DNA of 64,000 bases from Aurelia coerulea (taxonomy: Eukaryota > Cnidaria > Scyphozoa > Semaeostomeae > Ulmaridae): NCBI GenBank assembly GCA_039566865.1, contig CM076943.1:38324663-38388662 (forward strand). Direction: 5' to 3'. Both the position numbers and the translations under genes were made by a program. Below the pieces are notes generated by a model that ran no database searches, had not been told where the DNA came from, and saw only the letters and a program-made list of their open reading frames with translations. Of this stretch, positions 22,016 through 32,109 are shown one piece after another (position 1 is the stretch's first letter; each line of letters begins with the position of its first letter).

Positions 22016-23480
22016 TGTGCGCAAGTGCTCTCTTTGCCATATTCATAGACAAGCCTAGTATTTTAGACTTACCTTCGAAGAAAATTCTCCTGCCCTTGCA
22101 GTATTATCATAATTTGTTGCTGACAAAAGGAACTTTTGCAAGATAATTTTCTCTCTGCATTATTATTATCTCCAAGGAACTTTGCTTTGGCTAGGAAGGG
22201 GGGGGGGGGTGCTCAGGTTACTCTTTGGGTCTAAAACTTTGACAAAAAAAATAATATTTTTGGGTTTGTCATTTGTACAAGAATCTCTATGAGTTCACTG
22301 AACTTCTGGATTATTTTCTGGGTCTCAAACTGAGAAAAATTGAATAGAATATAAAAATGAATTTACAAACAAAATCAAAGTCAAGCAGCATTATCAAAAT
22401 ACGCGAACATTTAAATATATACATTACATGAAATCTATCAGTTCAGGGCATTTTCCATATATTGTTGATGACAAAGAATAAATAGTTTTGGCTTTGTAGG
22501 CTAAGAAAAGTTATCTTGTGGGTCCATTTTGATGCTAGAAATTTTTTTTGGTTGATATTTTGTACCACAGCCAGAGCACCCTTACCCTATTTATATAAGA
22601 ATAACCCCCCACCAGGTTATTATCAGCATATGTGTTACTAACCAAATGAGCTTTCCAAGAGAACTTTGCTTTTTCTGCTTCCCTTCTCCCTTCTGCTTAA
22701 AAAGATATTCCTGTGATCTGGGACTTGAGTTTCAGTTATTGATCTTTTCATTGAGGATTAAACAATGGCAACTGCTCAACAGAAATGATTGTATGACATC
22801 TGAAACCCTGACACATGCCTGCCAGATTAATGATAAACAAATGTTTTACTGCTGATATGCCTGATTTGAAACAAGAAAATTTTGGGAACAATTCTTGGCC
22901 TAAAGTGTTTGAAAATAAGAATTTTTCATGAATGTATAGGCGTATTTTATATCTCTACAGAAATGGCATTGTTCAAGTCTTTTTACAACAATGGGCGTTC
23001 CCAGGCAGAAAAATGGGCGCAGCACAAGATATTTTCCACGCCGTTTCCGCCTCCGGCGCAAGGAGCTTCTTCTATTCGCCTTCCGCCCAGAGCATGACCT
23101 ACCATTTTCGCCCAGCTTCGCCACTGGTTAGTATCAGGCTTGAAGCATGCTGTAAATACTCAATATTTTTCTATGGGTAAGGGTTACCTTTCGCGTATTG
23201 ATTTACATCAAAGGACGTTAGCCCCATAAAAATTCATATTCTAATGTTGCTATTAAAAAGAGACTGCACAAAACTTTGCCCTGTAGCATTTTTATGGGCG
23301 CAACTCCAACCATTGATTATGAAGTGCCCTCAGAGCCTGTTAAATTGAAGTTGAATTGTCAGATATTGTCGAAAAGCTCTGCGCATGAGCTACGAATGTT
23401 GAAGTGCGAGCGAAGCGAGCGCTCTTACTTTAGTCTAGTCACAACAGAAAACACGATTTATGTATAGAACCTTTGGCGCA
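22016..23480. other. Unassigned DNA; possible small element at 22195-22590
   Basis: A run of G followed by GGGTGCTCAGGTT at about 22200, and GGGTGCTCTGGCT inverted at about 22585, could be the ends of a small element; support is weak. 22980-23120 is locally GC-rich. No gene recognised. Confidence 0.35.
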
Positions 23481-23499
23481 AATCTTTACTGATTGTGTT

Positions 23500-23889
23500 G
23501 ACAATTCGATTTTTCCTGATGAGCTACAGGTGCGCAGATGTCACAACTCTTCCCAAGAATTGACCAACGTATACCAGGACTAACGTTAGGCCAATTAGCG
23601 TTCTGCTGACGGTTTCAGAGCTGTTTGAAAGAATAATTGCACCTTTTTATCTTCATTTCTCTGCGGTTTTCGACAAGATTGCAATGCCTAACGTGCTCTC
23701 GTACGACTTATAGAAAATTAAAAATTAGCCTTGATGAAGGTGGTAAGGCAGGAGCCGTGTTGATGGACCTCTCCAAAGCGTTTCATTGCATTAGACATGA
23801 CTTCTTGATTGCAAAGTTCCTTGCCTGTGGCTTCTCTCGTGAAGCATTAACACTCATTAACGATTACCTCACAAACAGACAAGGGAGAT
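23500..23889 (+). pseudogene. LINE family J copy 1, segment 1 (RT N-terminal part)
   Basis: Frames around 23590-23890 read NVRPISVLLTVSELFERII, then AVLMDLSKAFHCIRHDFLIA and LINDYLTNRQGRF, the first RT blocks including the catalytic aspartate in the LSKAF block. The reading frame is then interrupted by a TTAA element at 23890 and resumes in the same frame at 24766. The same LINE continues at 24766-25221 and 32909-33080, so one copy is split into three pieces across 9.6 kb. Stops and shifts show it was already decaying. It is related to the copy at 62945-63944. Confidence 0.85.
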
Positions 23890-24765
23890 TTAACCCTATT
23901 TGGACGGGGGGGGGGCGTTTTTCGCCCCCATGCCAAACTTTCGCAAATATCTCCACCGCTGTTGTAGATTTGGTGCTGCAGCCCCTTGACTTTTCCTAAA
24001 ATTTAATTGGCCATCAAATGTTAAAAACTTCATGGTCCATTGTTGTACCACGTGACCTCCAGATGCCCTTATTTGGAGACTGGTCACAAAGAAAATCCTC
24101 ACCAACTTCTTGCAAATAGCGCTAATGATAAAGTTATATACACCATTCAATTGGTCTTGAAGAGTACTCTCATTTGATATATAGTTTGTTTATATTTGCT
24201 GACATCAGCAACTTTTGATATCCATAACGTCATTTATCTTTATGACGTCATAGAATGAATGAATTAGGGCAATATATCTCAAAACGTGCAGAAAACAGTG
24301 TCAGGTGCCTTTTTATTAACTATTTTCACTAGTTAGAAGTCTAAAAATAGAGAATAATTCACAATAGAAATCTCAATTAGTCTATTCAATGGCTAATTGC
24401 TCTTAATTAGCAAAATTTGAAAGTTAAATTTAATTTTTTTCGCGTAAATATCTTCCTCTACTCTCATTTGCTACTTCTGGCTACAATTCTGCCTGTTATC
24501 TCATGTTAATCTGGACGAAACCTGCTTTTTAAGTCAGTAGCTCGATTTTGACCATTTTCCCATAGTTTTTGGTTGCCTAGCAACTATCCACGTAACCAAT
24601 TAGACCTCTATTGTTGTTTTTGTAAAGCTAAATGTCCAAAGGACAATTGGTATAAGTTTCATTGTTATATCTCTTGTGGTTTTGAAGAAAAAGAGGGGGG
24701 GGGGCGAAAACCCCCCCCCCCCGGTCAAAAATATCAAATTTTCAACCCGGTCCAAATAAGGTTAA
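23890..24765. mobile_element. TTAA element C inserted in a LINE
   Basis: Left TTAACCCTATTTGGACGGGG, right (reverse complement) TTAACCTTATTTGGACCGGG, TTAA at 23890-23893 and 24762-24765. Terminal hairpins lie at 23906-23929 (inner pairs GGCG/CGCC) and 24695-24722. It carries TGACGTCA at 24243, TGACATCA near 24201 and CCACGTGAC at 24048. The flanking LINE frame is continuous across one TTAA. Confidence 0.9.
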
Positions 24766-25221
24766 GGCAAGCAGTTCATTCAGATTTTGGAGAGACATAC
24801 CACATTGTGTTCCTCAGGGGTCAGTCTTAGGCCCTTTTTCATTTAATATATATATATTAATTATCTCATACCCTTTTTTCAAAACTCAGCTATCTGAAAC
24901 TATGCAGATGATACTACAATATATGCTTGTGATAAAAAGATATATAACATAGCTCATTAGCTAGAAAATGACTGTCATGTGGTTTGCCTACAACTTCATG
25001 AAATTAAATGCAGATAATTGTAATCTTTTGGTCATTGGGCATAGATGTGATGATCCAGCTACTTTGAGGATTGGAAATGCCAATATCGTTAATAGCTCTG
25101 AAGGGATATTTTTCAGAGTTCATACTGACAGCAAACATTCCCTAGACCACCACGTTTCGAAACTTTGCCAAAAAACTAGCGATAAAATTTTTTGCATTTG
25201 CCCGCATATCCCCGTATATGG
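24766..25221 (+). pseudogene. LINE family J copy 1, segment 2 (RT catalytic and downstream part)
   Basis: The frame resumes with HCVPQGSVLGPFSFN near 24800 (the PQGS block), a degenerate ADDTTIYACDKK block, then MKLNADNCNLLVIGHR and LDHHVSKLCQKTSDKIF. The segment is cut at 25221 by the BEL/Pao element with an ATGG duplication. Stops between blocks make it non-functional. Confidence 0.8.
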
Positions 25222-25621
25222 TGTCGGAGATGTCTTCGACTTGCGCTGGTTTGTGTGTAGAATCGTAGCAGAATGTAGACTAAAAACGTACGTGTGATAG
25301 ATTTAGTTAGAGGACTGTATTCGATCGATAGATTTAGATTATAACTGCTAGAATCGCTAGAATTTCGTGTTACTTCTGTCCTTGAATCGTCTCAACTTGC
25401 ATCAGATATTTGTCTGTCCTGTGATCTAACTAAAACCTATTTTTATCACAACAACACATAACAAAACAAATAATAAATCACAGCAATGGATTAGCTTATT
25501 GTCCTTGAAGTGCACCTACAATATAATTGAATACGCGAGTAAATATAATTAGTTCTAGTGCTTGCGTTCAGTCTTTCAGCTAAGCGAAATTATAAAAGCA
25601 AAAGTTCATACATTCACGACA
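25222..25621 (-). repeat. 3' LTR of the BEL/Pao element
   Basis: 400 bp; I found no difference from 32509-32908 by eye. On the minus strand it starts TGTCGTGAATG and ends CATCTCCGACA. It contains GATAGATTTAG-type repeats. Confidence 0.95.
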
Positions 25622-25634
25622 CACCACCCCCAAA

Positions 25635-25911
25635 TCAAACAGAGTTTTGATTTTCTTCCTCGAACATCAATGCTGTCTTGATTTCGTTCCCAGCATGCAC
25701 TGCTGCTCTGCGTTTCGGTCGATTGTTCAAATTTCCCGCCAATTCGTCATCATTGTTGTCTTGCTCTTGATGCTTCTCACCAGTCTCTGCTTTCAACTCA
25801 AGTGGGCATAGCTTTTGAACTGGCCTGTCGATCTCGTAAGTGTTTCCTTTGGTGATCGTCTTGAGTGTGACTCCACGTGTTATCTCATCTTTGCCTTGAA
25901 TAAGCTTGATT
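25635..25911 (-). pseudogene. BEL/Pao pol C-terminal segment, separated by a LINE insertion
   Basis: An open minus-strand frame continues pol beyond the LINE: it starts with the end of the C-terminal DNA-binding-type domain (GKDEITRGVTLKT), followed by a charged tail (NNRPKRRAAVHAG), and stops at 25635-25637, just before the polypurine tract and LTR. This is the usual position for the pol end in BEL/Pao. The other side of the break is at 27092. Confidence 0.85.
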
Positions 25912-27087
25912 GATTGTGGTGTTCCTCAGGGATCGTGCTTAGGACCACTTCTTTTTCTAATCTACATTAATGATCTTCCTTTGGCACTCAATAAATGTAA
26001 TCTGACAATGTATGCTGACGATACTAGCATCTCATATGCCTCTAAAAACATCGAAGAGCTTAATACGACACTAAATAGGGATCTCGATTGTCTAAACAAA
26101 TGGTTGCAGGGTAACAAACTGTCGTTAAATGTTGTAAAGACGCAAGCGATGGTTATAGGTTCCCAACCAAACCTGAAGAAGATTGCTGAAAAGAAAGTAG
26201 ATTCTCCAACTTTTTCTATTGGAGGCTCTGACATAAATCTAGTTAACAATGTGAAATATTTAGGTGTTCAACTTGACAGTAATCTTGACTGGAATCAGCA
26301 CATGAAAGTCTTATGTGGCAAAGTATCTTGTGCTTTAGGTTTTCTCAAGTATGCTAAGAAATTCGTACCGAAACCTACTCTGATACAAATGTACCGAGGC
26401 ATTGTCGAGCCACACTTTCGCTACTGTTGCTCTGTATGGGGAAGCTGTGGCGAAGCTAGATTGCAAGCTCTGCAAAAATTGCAAAATCGAGCTGCAAGGA
26501 TTGTCTCAAATAGCAGTTATGATACATCTGCGACCCTTTTGATTAAGAACCTTAAATGGCTTACTGTCAGTGATATGATTAAAAGTGAAACAGCTACGGT
26601 TACGTATAAAGCAATAACTGGCCTTGCACCTAGCTATCTTTCTGATTTGTTCACAAAAAATTCTGACCGAAATATTGATATTAGCTTGCGAAATGCAGCC
26701 ACTGATCTCTATATCCCAAGGATGACAACCTGCAAAGGACAAAAAGCGATATCTTTTCGTGGCGCTAGAACTTGGAATCAGCTTCCGTTGGATATAAAAC
26801 AAGCAAATTCGCTTAATTCGTTTAAATGCCAACTAAAAAACCATCTGCAGCCTTCTGCTTGACCATTTGATTGTGATTTTTCGTTCCATTCACCAGTTTT
26901 GATTTTACTCTTTTTAATTTTTTATCATAAGTATTCTAGTTAGATTTTTTAGATTTTATCACTTGTAATTAGGTTATTTTAGTAAAGTATTGTTAATTTT
27001 GTAAGCTTTTTAACACGGCCCCCTGTAAAGCAGTCGTTGATTGATGGGGCCACCGTGTATAAATAATTAAAAATGAATGAAATGAAT
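25912..27087 (+). mobile_element. LINE family H copy 2, 5'-truncated, inside the BEL/Pao element
   Basis: An open frame (25906-26862, 318 codons from its first in-frame ATG, which lies in the target flank) covers the RT C-terminal half: [32 protein letters not shown] (catalytic ADD block), KYLGVQLDSNLDWNQHMKVL, HFRYCCSVWGSC and a C-terminal GQKAISFRGARTWNQLPLD. There are no stops, so it is young, but it lacks the endonuclease and the N-terminal RT. After the 3' untranslated region come a hairpin (27014-27057) and an AATGA-rich tail. GATT at 25908-25911 and 27088-27091 is a candidate target duplication. It lies antisense to the host element. Confidence 0.9.
27014..27057 (+). other. LINE family H 3'-terminal hairpin, copy 2
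   Basis: Outer CACGG/CCGTG, inner GGCCCC/GGGGCC, apical CAGTC/GATTG. Compared with copy 1 the apical stem differs but still pairs. Confidence 0.75.
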
Positions 27088-29820
27088 GATTACCTTACCA
27101 ATTTTCCACATGTTTCGCGGCAAGTTGTCGTCTTTGATCAGTACGATGTCTCCAATTTCTATGTCGTTCGCCTTACCAGACATGATTCTGTGGTGTTCTC
27201 GAAGACTTGTCATGTATTCCTTTGACCACCTGTTCCAATACCTCGATTTGCATGTTTGTAGATACTTCAGTCTTCGTTTGGCATCAGCAATTTCGTCTTC
27301 GTCGCTGAAGATGTCTTCCTCTTTCATTGGTTTGATTCTCCTTCCATGGATGAGGTGATTTGGTGTTAAGGCTTCACTGTCTAAGTCTTCTCCTTGATAG
27401 GTTAGGGGTCTGTTATTCAAGTTGAATTCGACATCTAGGAGTATTTCTTGTAGCTCTGCAAACTTCAGGTGTGCTTGACTGAGAGATTTCTTCATTGTGT
27501 TCTTGACCACGCCCACCATTCTTTCAAAGAATCCGCCCCACCAGCTTGCTCGAGATAGATTGAACTTCCAATCGATTTTCTGCTCTTGGAGAAGTTCTTG
27601 AACTCTTTTGTCCTTGTAGATTGACTTGAGCCACTTTGCTGTAGCCTTGAACGTCTTCGCGTTGTCTGATATGATCAAACTTGGGGATCCTCTTCTTGTT
27701 ACCAATCCCTTGAGGCTCTTTCTGAAAGTGCTTGCTGTCATGTCGTTCACTAGCTCCAGGTGTACCGCTCGAGTTGTCGCACAGGTGAATAGTGTTAGGT
27801 ACGCCTTCCTCAGATGTTTGCCATCTTTGTAGTAAAATGGTCCCGCGAAGTCAACTCCAGTTGTTTGAAATGCATAGCCAGGTGTCTTTCTGAAGTCTGG
27901 AATCGGGGCTGTTGTTGGGTCGTTGAACGGTTTCGCCTTGAATCTTATGCAACGTCTGCAAACTTTGATCACCTTCTTGACTAGTTGGCGTCCATTCGGG
28001 ATCCAAAATCGGCTTCTAAGCTCTGCTAATGTGGTCTCCACCCCCATATGCATCGTTCGCTTGTGTGCATCTGTCGCTAGCTTGAAGGCGAGATGATGTT
28101 GTTTCGGGATATAGACTGGTTGCTGGTCTTCTTGAAGATTGAATCTTCCATGACATCTAAGGACTCCGTTCTTGTCGCTCCTGAGACCCAACTGATTGAT
28201 CTGTTGTTTGCTTGGTGGATACAATCTCTGACTTTCTCGGGTCCATATGATTTCTGCTGCATCAATTTCCTCCTTAGTTGGCCCTTCTGATGTCTCTGTA
28301 GACTTCTTCCTTGCTTTGTTGATAAATCGTAGTACCCATGCTGTAACTCTGAACATCTTTAAACCACTGTTGAATCGATTGGTGTCAATACAGCTGCTCA
28401 AACCAGTTGTCTGAACTATAGTTGTTGTCACAATGGTTGTTTCTCTTCTTTCTTCTTGGGCTGCAGCATTTTCTAGGTATTCTGGTTGTTCTGGCCATTG
28501 GTATTCGTGAATTAGCCACTGAGGACCATCCCACCATGTTTGGTTCTCTTGCAGTTTTGTAGATGTCGTTCCTCTGGTACCAAGGTCTGCTGGGTTGTCT
28601 TGCGTTGGACAATAATTCCACTTGATGTCTTCTGCCCCAAGAATCTGATCTATGCGTGTTCTGACAAACTGCTTGTACTCTCCTTTGTTCTGTAACCAAC
28701 ATAGGACTGTTTGACTGTCCAGCCATCCATACGTTTTGTTGATTTCCTCAGATAATGCACTCTTCACGTTTTGAATCAATTTTGCCAGCATTTGTGCTCC
28801 GATAAGTTCCAATCTTGGCACTGACATGTTTGGTTTTGCAACTCTGGATTTCGCAGTTAGAAATTTTGCATATGTGCCACTCGTCTGTGTGATCACCAGG
28901 TAGATAACTGCACAACATGCCTTTATACTTGAGTCAGCAAAGCCATGCAGATGAAGGTTGATGATGTCTTCTTTCGGATATGACAGTAAACATCTATCAA
29001 ATGTGATCTTCTTGTGTTCTGCGAGCTCTTTCAGCCACTTCTCCCACTTCTTCAAGAGATCAGAGTTGATTGGTTCATCCCATCCTTGCTTCTGCATGCA
29101 TACATCATGATACATAATCTTTGCCATAATGCTAACTGGACTTGATATGCCAAGTGGATCATAGATTGCTGCGACTGTTCTCAGTATCCCTCGCTGTGTT
29201 GGCTTGTGTTCCAAGCTGCAAATTTTCTCAAAGTCAACTGCCATTTCGTCTGATTCTTGATTCCAGCTGACTCCCAAAACCTTTGTTTGACTATCTTCTT
29301 TGATTGCAATGTCTCCCTCTGTCGGACTTTTCTTGATTGCATCACGTAGATTTTCATCATTTGACTTCCACTTTCGCATGTTGAAGTGTCCTTCATTGAA
29401 TCTTTCCTTTAGCTTCTGTTTCAACACTGTAACTTCCTCGGTGTTCTTGCCTCCAGCTGCTAGATCATCAACAAATAAACCCTTTGTGACAAGATTCACA
29501 AATTCTGGATCTTCGCTCTTGTAGGTCTCCATGTGCTCTTTGATAGTTGCTCCAAGTAGAAATGGGCTGGGTCCTGATCCAAAAATAACCCTTGTGAATC
29601 GTAGCTCACAAATTTCCGGAGGTTCTTGATGTATGTCCTTCACCCACAAGAATCGCATTGTATCTCGGTCTTCTTTGTTAACTTCTATTTGTAAGAATGC
29701 TTTCTCGACGTCTCCCAAAATTGCCACTGGAAACATTCTGAATCGTAGTAGAATATCATAAAGCATTGGCTGCAATGGAGGTCCAATATGAAGGCAGTCG
29801 TTCAAAGATTTGTCATACTT
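27067..29820 (-). CDS. pol: BEL/Pao pol, downstream part: RT, RNase H and integrase (3' cut by LINE)
   Basis: About 917 codons in the same frame as the upstream open frame, after an in-frame TGA. Counting from the Met at 29805: RT catalytic FVDDLAAGG at residues 111-119, with LGDVEKAFLQIEV near 30-42 supplying the other aspartate; RNase H region HLHGFADSS (about 285-293), VPRLELIGA and GWLDSQTVLCW; integrase zinc region with H571/H581 and C616/C619 (VCRRCIRF); integrase core D652 (TTGVDFAGPF), D714 (IISDNAKTF) and E761 (WWGGFFERMVG). All catalytic residues are visible. The true frame stops matching pol at about 27092; the last residues (IHFIHF) are read from the tail of the inserted LINE. Product would act in cytoplasmic particles and the nucleus for reverse transcription and integration. 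Confidence 0.95.
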   Translation of the reverse strand, partial: KYDKSLNDCLHIGPPLQPMLYDILLRFRMFPVAILGDVEKAFLQIEVNKEDRDTMRFLWVKDIHQEPPEICELRFTRVIFGSGPSPFLLGATIKEHMETYKSEDPEFVNLVTKGLFVDDLAAGGKNTEEVTVLKQKLKERFNEGHFNMRKWKSNDENLRDAIKKSPTEGDIAIKEDSQTKVLGVSWNQESDEMAVDFEKICSLEHKPTQRGILRTVAAIYDPLGISSPVSIMAKIMYHDVCMQKQGWDEPINSDLLKKWEKWLKELAEHKKITFDRCLLSYPKEDIINLHLHGFADSSIKACCAVIYLVITQTSGTYAKFLTAKSRVAKPNMSVPRLELIGAQMLAKLIQNVKSALSEEINKTYGWLDSQTVLCWLQNKGEYKQFVRTRIDQILGAEDIKWNYCPTQDNPADLGTRGTTSTKLQENQTWWDGPQWLIHEYQWPEQPEYLENAAAQEERRETTIVTTTIVQTTGLSSCIDTNRFNSGLKMFRVTAWVLRFINKARKKSTETSEGPTKEEIDAAEIIWTRESQRLYPPSKQQINQLGLRSDKNGVLRCHGRFNLQEDQQPVYIPKQHHLAFKLATDAHKRTMHMGVETTLAELRSRFWIPNGRQLVKKVIKVCRRCIRFKAKPFNDPTTAPIPDFRKTPGYAFQTTGVDFAGPFYYKDGKHLRKAYLTLFTCATTRAVHLELVNDMTASTFRKSLKGLVTRRGSPSLIISDNAKTFKATAKWLKSIYKDKRVQELLQEQKIDWKFNLSRASWWGGFFERMVGVVKNTMKKSLSQAHLKFAELQEILLDVEFNLNNRPLTYQGEDLDSEALTPNHLIHGRRIKPMKEEDIFSDEDEIADAKRRLKYLQTCKSRYWNRWSKEYMTSLREHHRIMSGKANDIEIGDIVLIKDDNLPRNMWKIGKVIIHFIHF

Positions 29821-32109
29821 TCATTGCTTTGCATTGGCATCGTAAACGATTCGGAGCTTCGTTGTTTCGGCTTCTTTCCTGATCACTCCATGATGTGGCA
29901 AGTATGAAATTCGTTGACCATCAGGTTTCTCTGGTACCAGTTCAACAATTCCTTCTTCCAGTTGACTCTTGATTACTTCATCATAGGCTTCAAATGTTTG
30001 TTGATCCTCTCTTAACTTCTTCAACAAACTCTTCAATCTTGTCTCGCACAATTGCTTGTTGTTTGGTAGATAATACTGACCTTTCCTCCATGGTAACTTC
30101 ACTGAATAGCGACCATTATTCATTCTAGTTATATTGTCCTTGAATTCTCCATACACATCTTCACTGTTGTCTTTGATTCCAAGGATGTCCAGATCGTATA
30201 GCAGTTTAAAGTCTTCTTCAATTGAAGTTGGTTTCTCTACCATCACATTGACATTGCTTCTGGTTCCGTCTGGTTGATAATCCTGAATTGCCCCCATCAA
30301 CGTCCATCCTAGTGTTGTTTCCTCTGCTATTGGCTCATGCTTGTTTCCTTTGACGATGCGTCCTGTTCTAATGTGTGCATAGTCCTTGACTCCCAGGATC
30401 GCATGTATCGGCAATTCATCAGCTCCTGAGACATCTGAAAACCATATTCCCTTGAGATGCGTATACTTCTTTCGCTGGATTTCAGGATGAATGTTTGGAA
30501 CTGAACTCAGCATAAAAAGATCCAATTCTGCGAATTCTGTAGTAAATTTGCCATTTGCATTTCCAACACCATTGACTTCTAGATTGTAGATTGGACAATT
30601 GACTTCCATCTCTCCATTTACAGTACCAATGATTCTGTTCTCTTTGAGAATGGGCTTTAATTTCAATTTCCGGCTGTGTTCTCGGCTAATGTATGACTTT
30701 CCACTTCCACTATCCAACAAAAGTCTGCAAAGTTCACCTCCAACTTTCGCTTGAACAGTCTGATAGGCGACTGGTCCATTTCGTATGTGTTGAACTCCAT
30801 CTGTTGTAGTGCTTCTTGAGTCTGCTGATGTTGTTGTTGATGTTCCACATATTGATGAATGATGCTTTCCCTTGCAGTGGTAACACAGATTTCTGCTTTT
30901 GCATTGTCTCAACGTATGATTTGCTCTTGTGCAGTTGAAGCATCTTTTTTGACCTTGCAAGATAGCCTTTCTTTCTGCAACGCTGACGACACTTGTACAT
31001 TCAAATGACTTGTGATTTGTGCTTTTGCAGTAAACACATTCCACTGCTCTATTCGTTGTTGTGTGTGCTACTGACTTCTTGTGTGATTCTGTCATACTCT
31101 TTGGTGACTCCATGGGTTCAATTTCTTCACATGCTTTGAGATAGTTCCATAACTTGTCCAGGAATTGTGGAAATTTCCATTGTGTCCATTGTCGGTCATC
31201 TTTCGTGATTTCATAGCGTATACTGCGTGGTAGTTTCATCACAGATTCCTCAACAAGACACATAACTTGCTCTTCATAGTTCATTGATTCTAGTGATGCA
31301 TAATTTGCTGAAATTTCTTCGTAGAATCTCCTCAGCTTGAACAGATTATGGGCGTTTGGCACTGACGATATGTCACGAATAGCTTTAACATGAGCACTTC
31401 GCAGCTTAGAGTCATCCCCAAACTCCTTGTGTAGCTTATCGATTGCCACCATGTAATTCTCCTCTGTTGTAGGAAGTCCCTTGATAACAGCTGCTGCTCG
31501 TCCAACCAATACTTTGCGTAAATAGTGAAATTTCATGGTTGTCGCCAAATTGCTCTTGTGTATAACGCTGTTGAATTGCTCCCAGAATTCAAACCACTTT
31601 AATGTTTCTCCTCCATAAGTTGTCAGCTCCAGCTTTGGTACCTTAGCTCTCTCATTTGTTGATGGCTCACTAATTGACTGCTCGTCCTTGCTACTTTCTA
31701 TTGACTGCAACTCCTCTCCTAGCTTTAAAACCATATCTTCGTAAATGTCGAGGCTAACGTCGCTCTGATATGTGAAGTTGGCTACTTCTTCGCATGAGAC
31801 ACCTGCTTGTACCATGTAGTATGTCATTTGCTTGTTTAGCTGCTTTACATTCTCTAATTGTTCTTCTATTCGCCTTTTTGTTCTTTGCATTTCGATTGGT
31901 CTTCTTCTCTGAATGGTTCCATCAATGTTCGCTTGAAAAATGCTCAAAGTTTGTTTTGCTACATTTTGGAGTTTTGTTGTCTCTTCTAATTGCATCTCTG
32001 GTGTCTTTAGCCCGAAAATTGACCCAGGTTGGTTGATTCCTGGCATCTCAGCACCTATATTCACTGTTGGTTCACCTGTGGCAGCCTCGGTTTCATCTGC
32101 AGTAGACAT
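29821..32109 (-). CDS. gag-pol: BEL/Pao gag, protease and start of RT
   Basis: 762 codons from ATG at 32109 to TGA at 29821-29823. Residues 1-340 are a gag-like region (acidic N-terminus, predicted helical segment around 45-140, FEFWEQFNSVIH near 173-184). Zinc knuckle-like cysteine clusters lie at about 358-421 (CVYCKSTNHKSFEC, CFNCTRANHTLRQC, CYHCKGKHHSSIC). The aspartic protease motif LLLDSGSGKSYIS is at about 463-475. The RT N-terminal block LPHHGVIRKE and LRIVYDANAK ends the frame. The TGA lies inside the RT fold, and the same frame continues on the other side, so this is a nonsense codon and not a normal gag-pol boundary. The start fits: the leader and LTR lie upstream. Confidence 0.95.
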   Translation of the reverse strand: MSTADETEAATGEPTVNIGAEMPGINQPGSIFGLKTPEMQLEETTKLQNVAKQTLSIFQANIDGTIQRRRPIEMQRTKRRIEEQLENVKQLNKQMTYYMVQAGVSCEEVANFTYQSDVSLDIYEDMVLKLGEELQSIESSKDEQSISEPSTNERAKVPKLELTTYGGETLKWFEFWEQFNSVIHKSNLATTMKFHYLRKVLVGRAAAVIKGLPTTEENYMVAIDKLHKEFGDDSKLRSAHVKAIRDISSVPNAHNLFKLRRFYEEISANYASLESMNYEEQVMCLVEESVMKLPRSIRYEITKDDRQWTQWKFPQFLDKLWNYLKACEEIEPMESPKSMTESHKKSVAHTTTNRAVECVYCKSTNHKSFECTSVVSVAERKAILQGQKRCFNCTRANHTLRQCKSRNLCYHCKGKHHSSICGTSTTTSADSRSTTTDGVQHIRNGPVAYQTVQAKVGGELCRLLLDSGSGKSYISREHSRKLKLKPILKENRIIGTVNGEMEVNCPIYNLEVNGVGNANGKFTTEFAELDLFMLSSVPNIHPEIQRKKYTHLKGIWFSDVSGADELPIHAILGVKDYAHIRTGRIVKGNKHEPIAEETTLGWTLMGAIQDYQPDGTRSNVNVMVEKPTSIEEDFKLLYDLDILGIKDNSEDVYGEFKDNITRMNNGRYSVKLPWRKGQYYLPNNKQLCETRLKSLLKKLREDQQTFEAYDEVIKSQLEEGIVELVPEKPDGQRISYLPHHGVIRKEAETTKLRIVYDANAKQ

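Noticed and set aside
22195..22590. Possible element with GGGTGCTC ends
   Set aside because: Only about 13 bp of weak inverted similarity and no target duplication; kept only as a remark in the unassigned interval.
22900..23124. Arginine-rich 74-codon minus frame in locally GC-rich DNA
   Set aside because: Overlaps other equally long frames on the opposite strand; composition explains it.
29805..29805. Met at 29805 as a genuine start of a separate pol gene
   Set aside because: The frame is continuous with the upstream one except for one TGA, and the Met lies inside the RT fold, so it is not a natural start.
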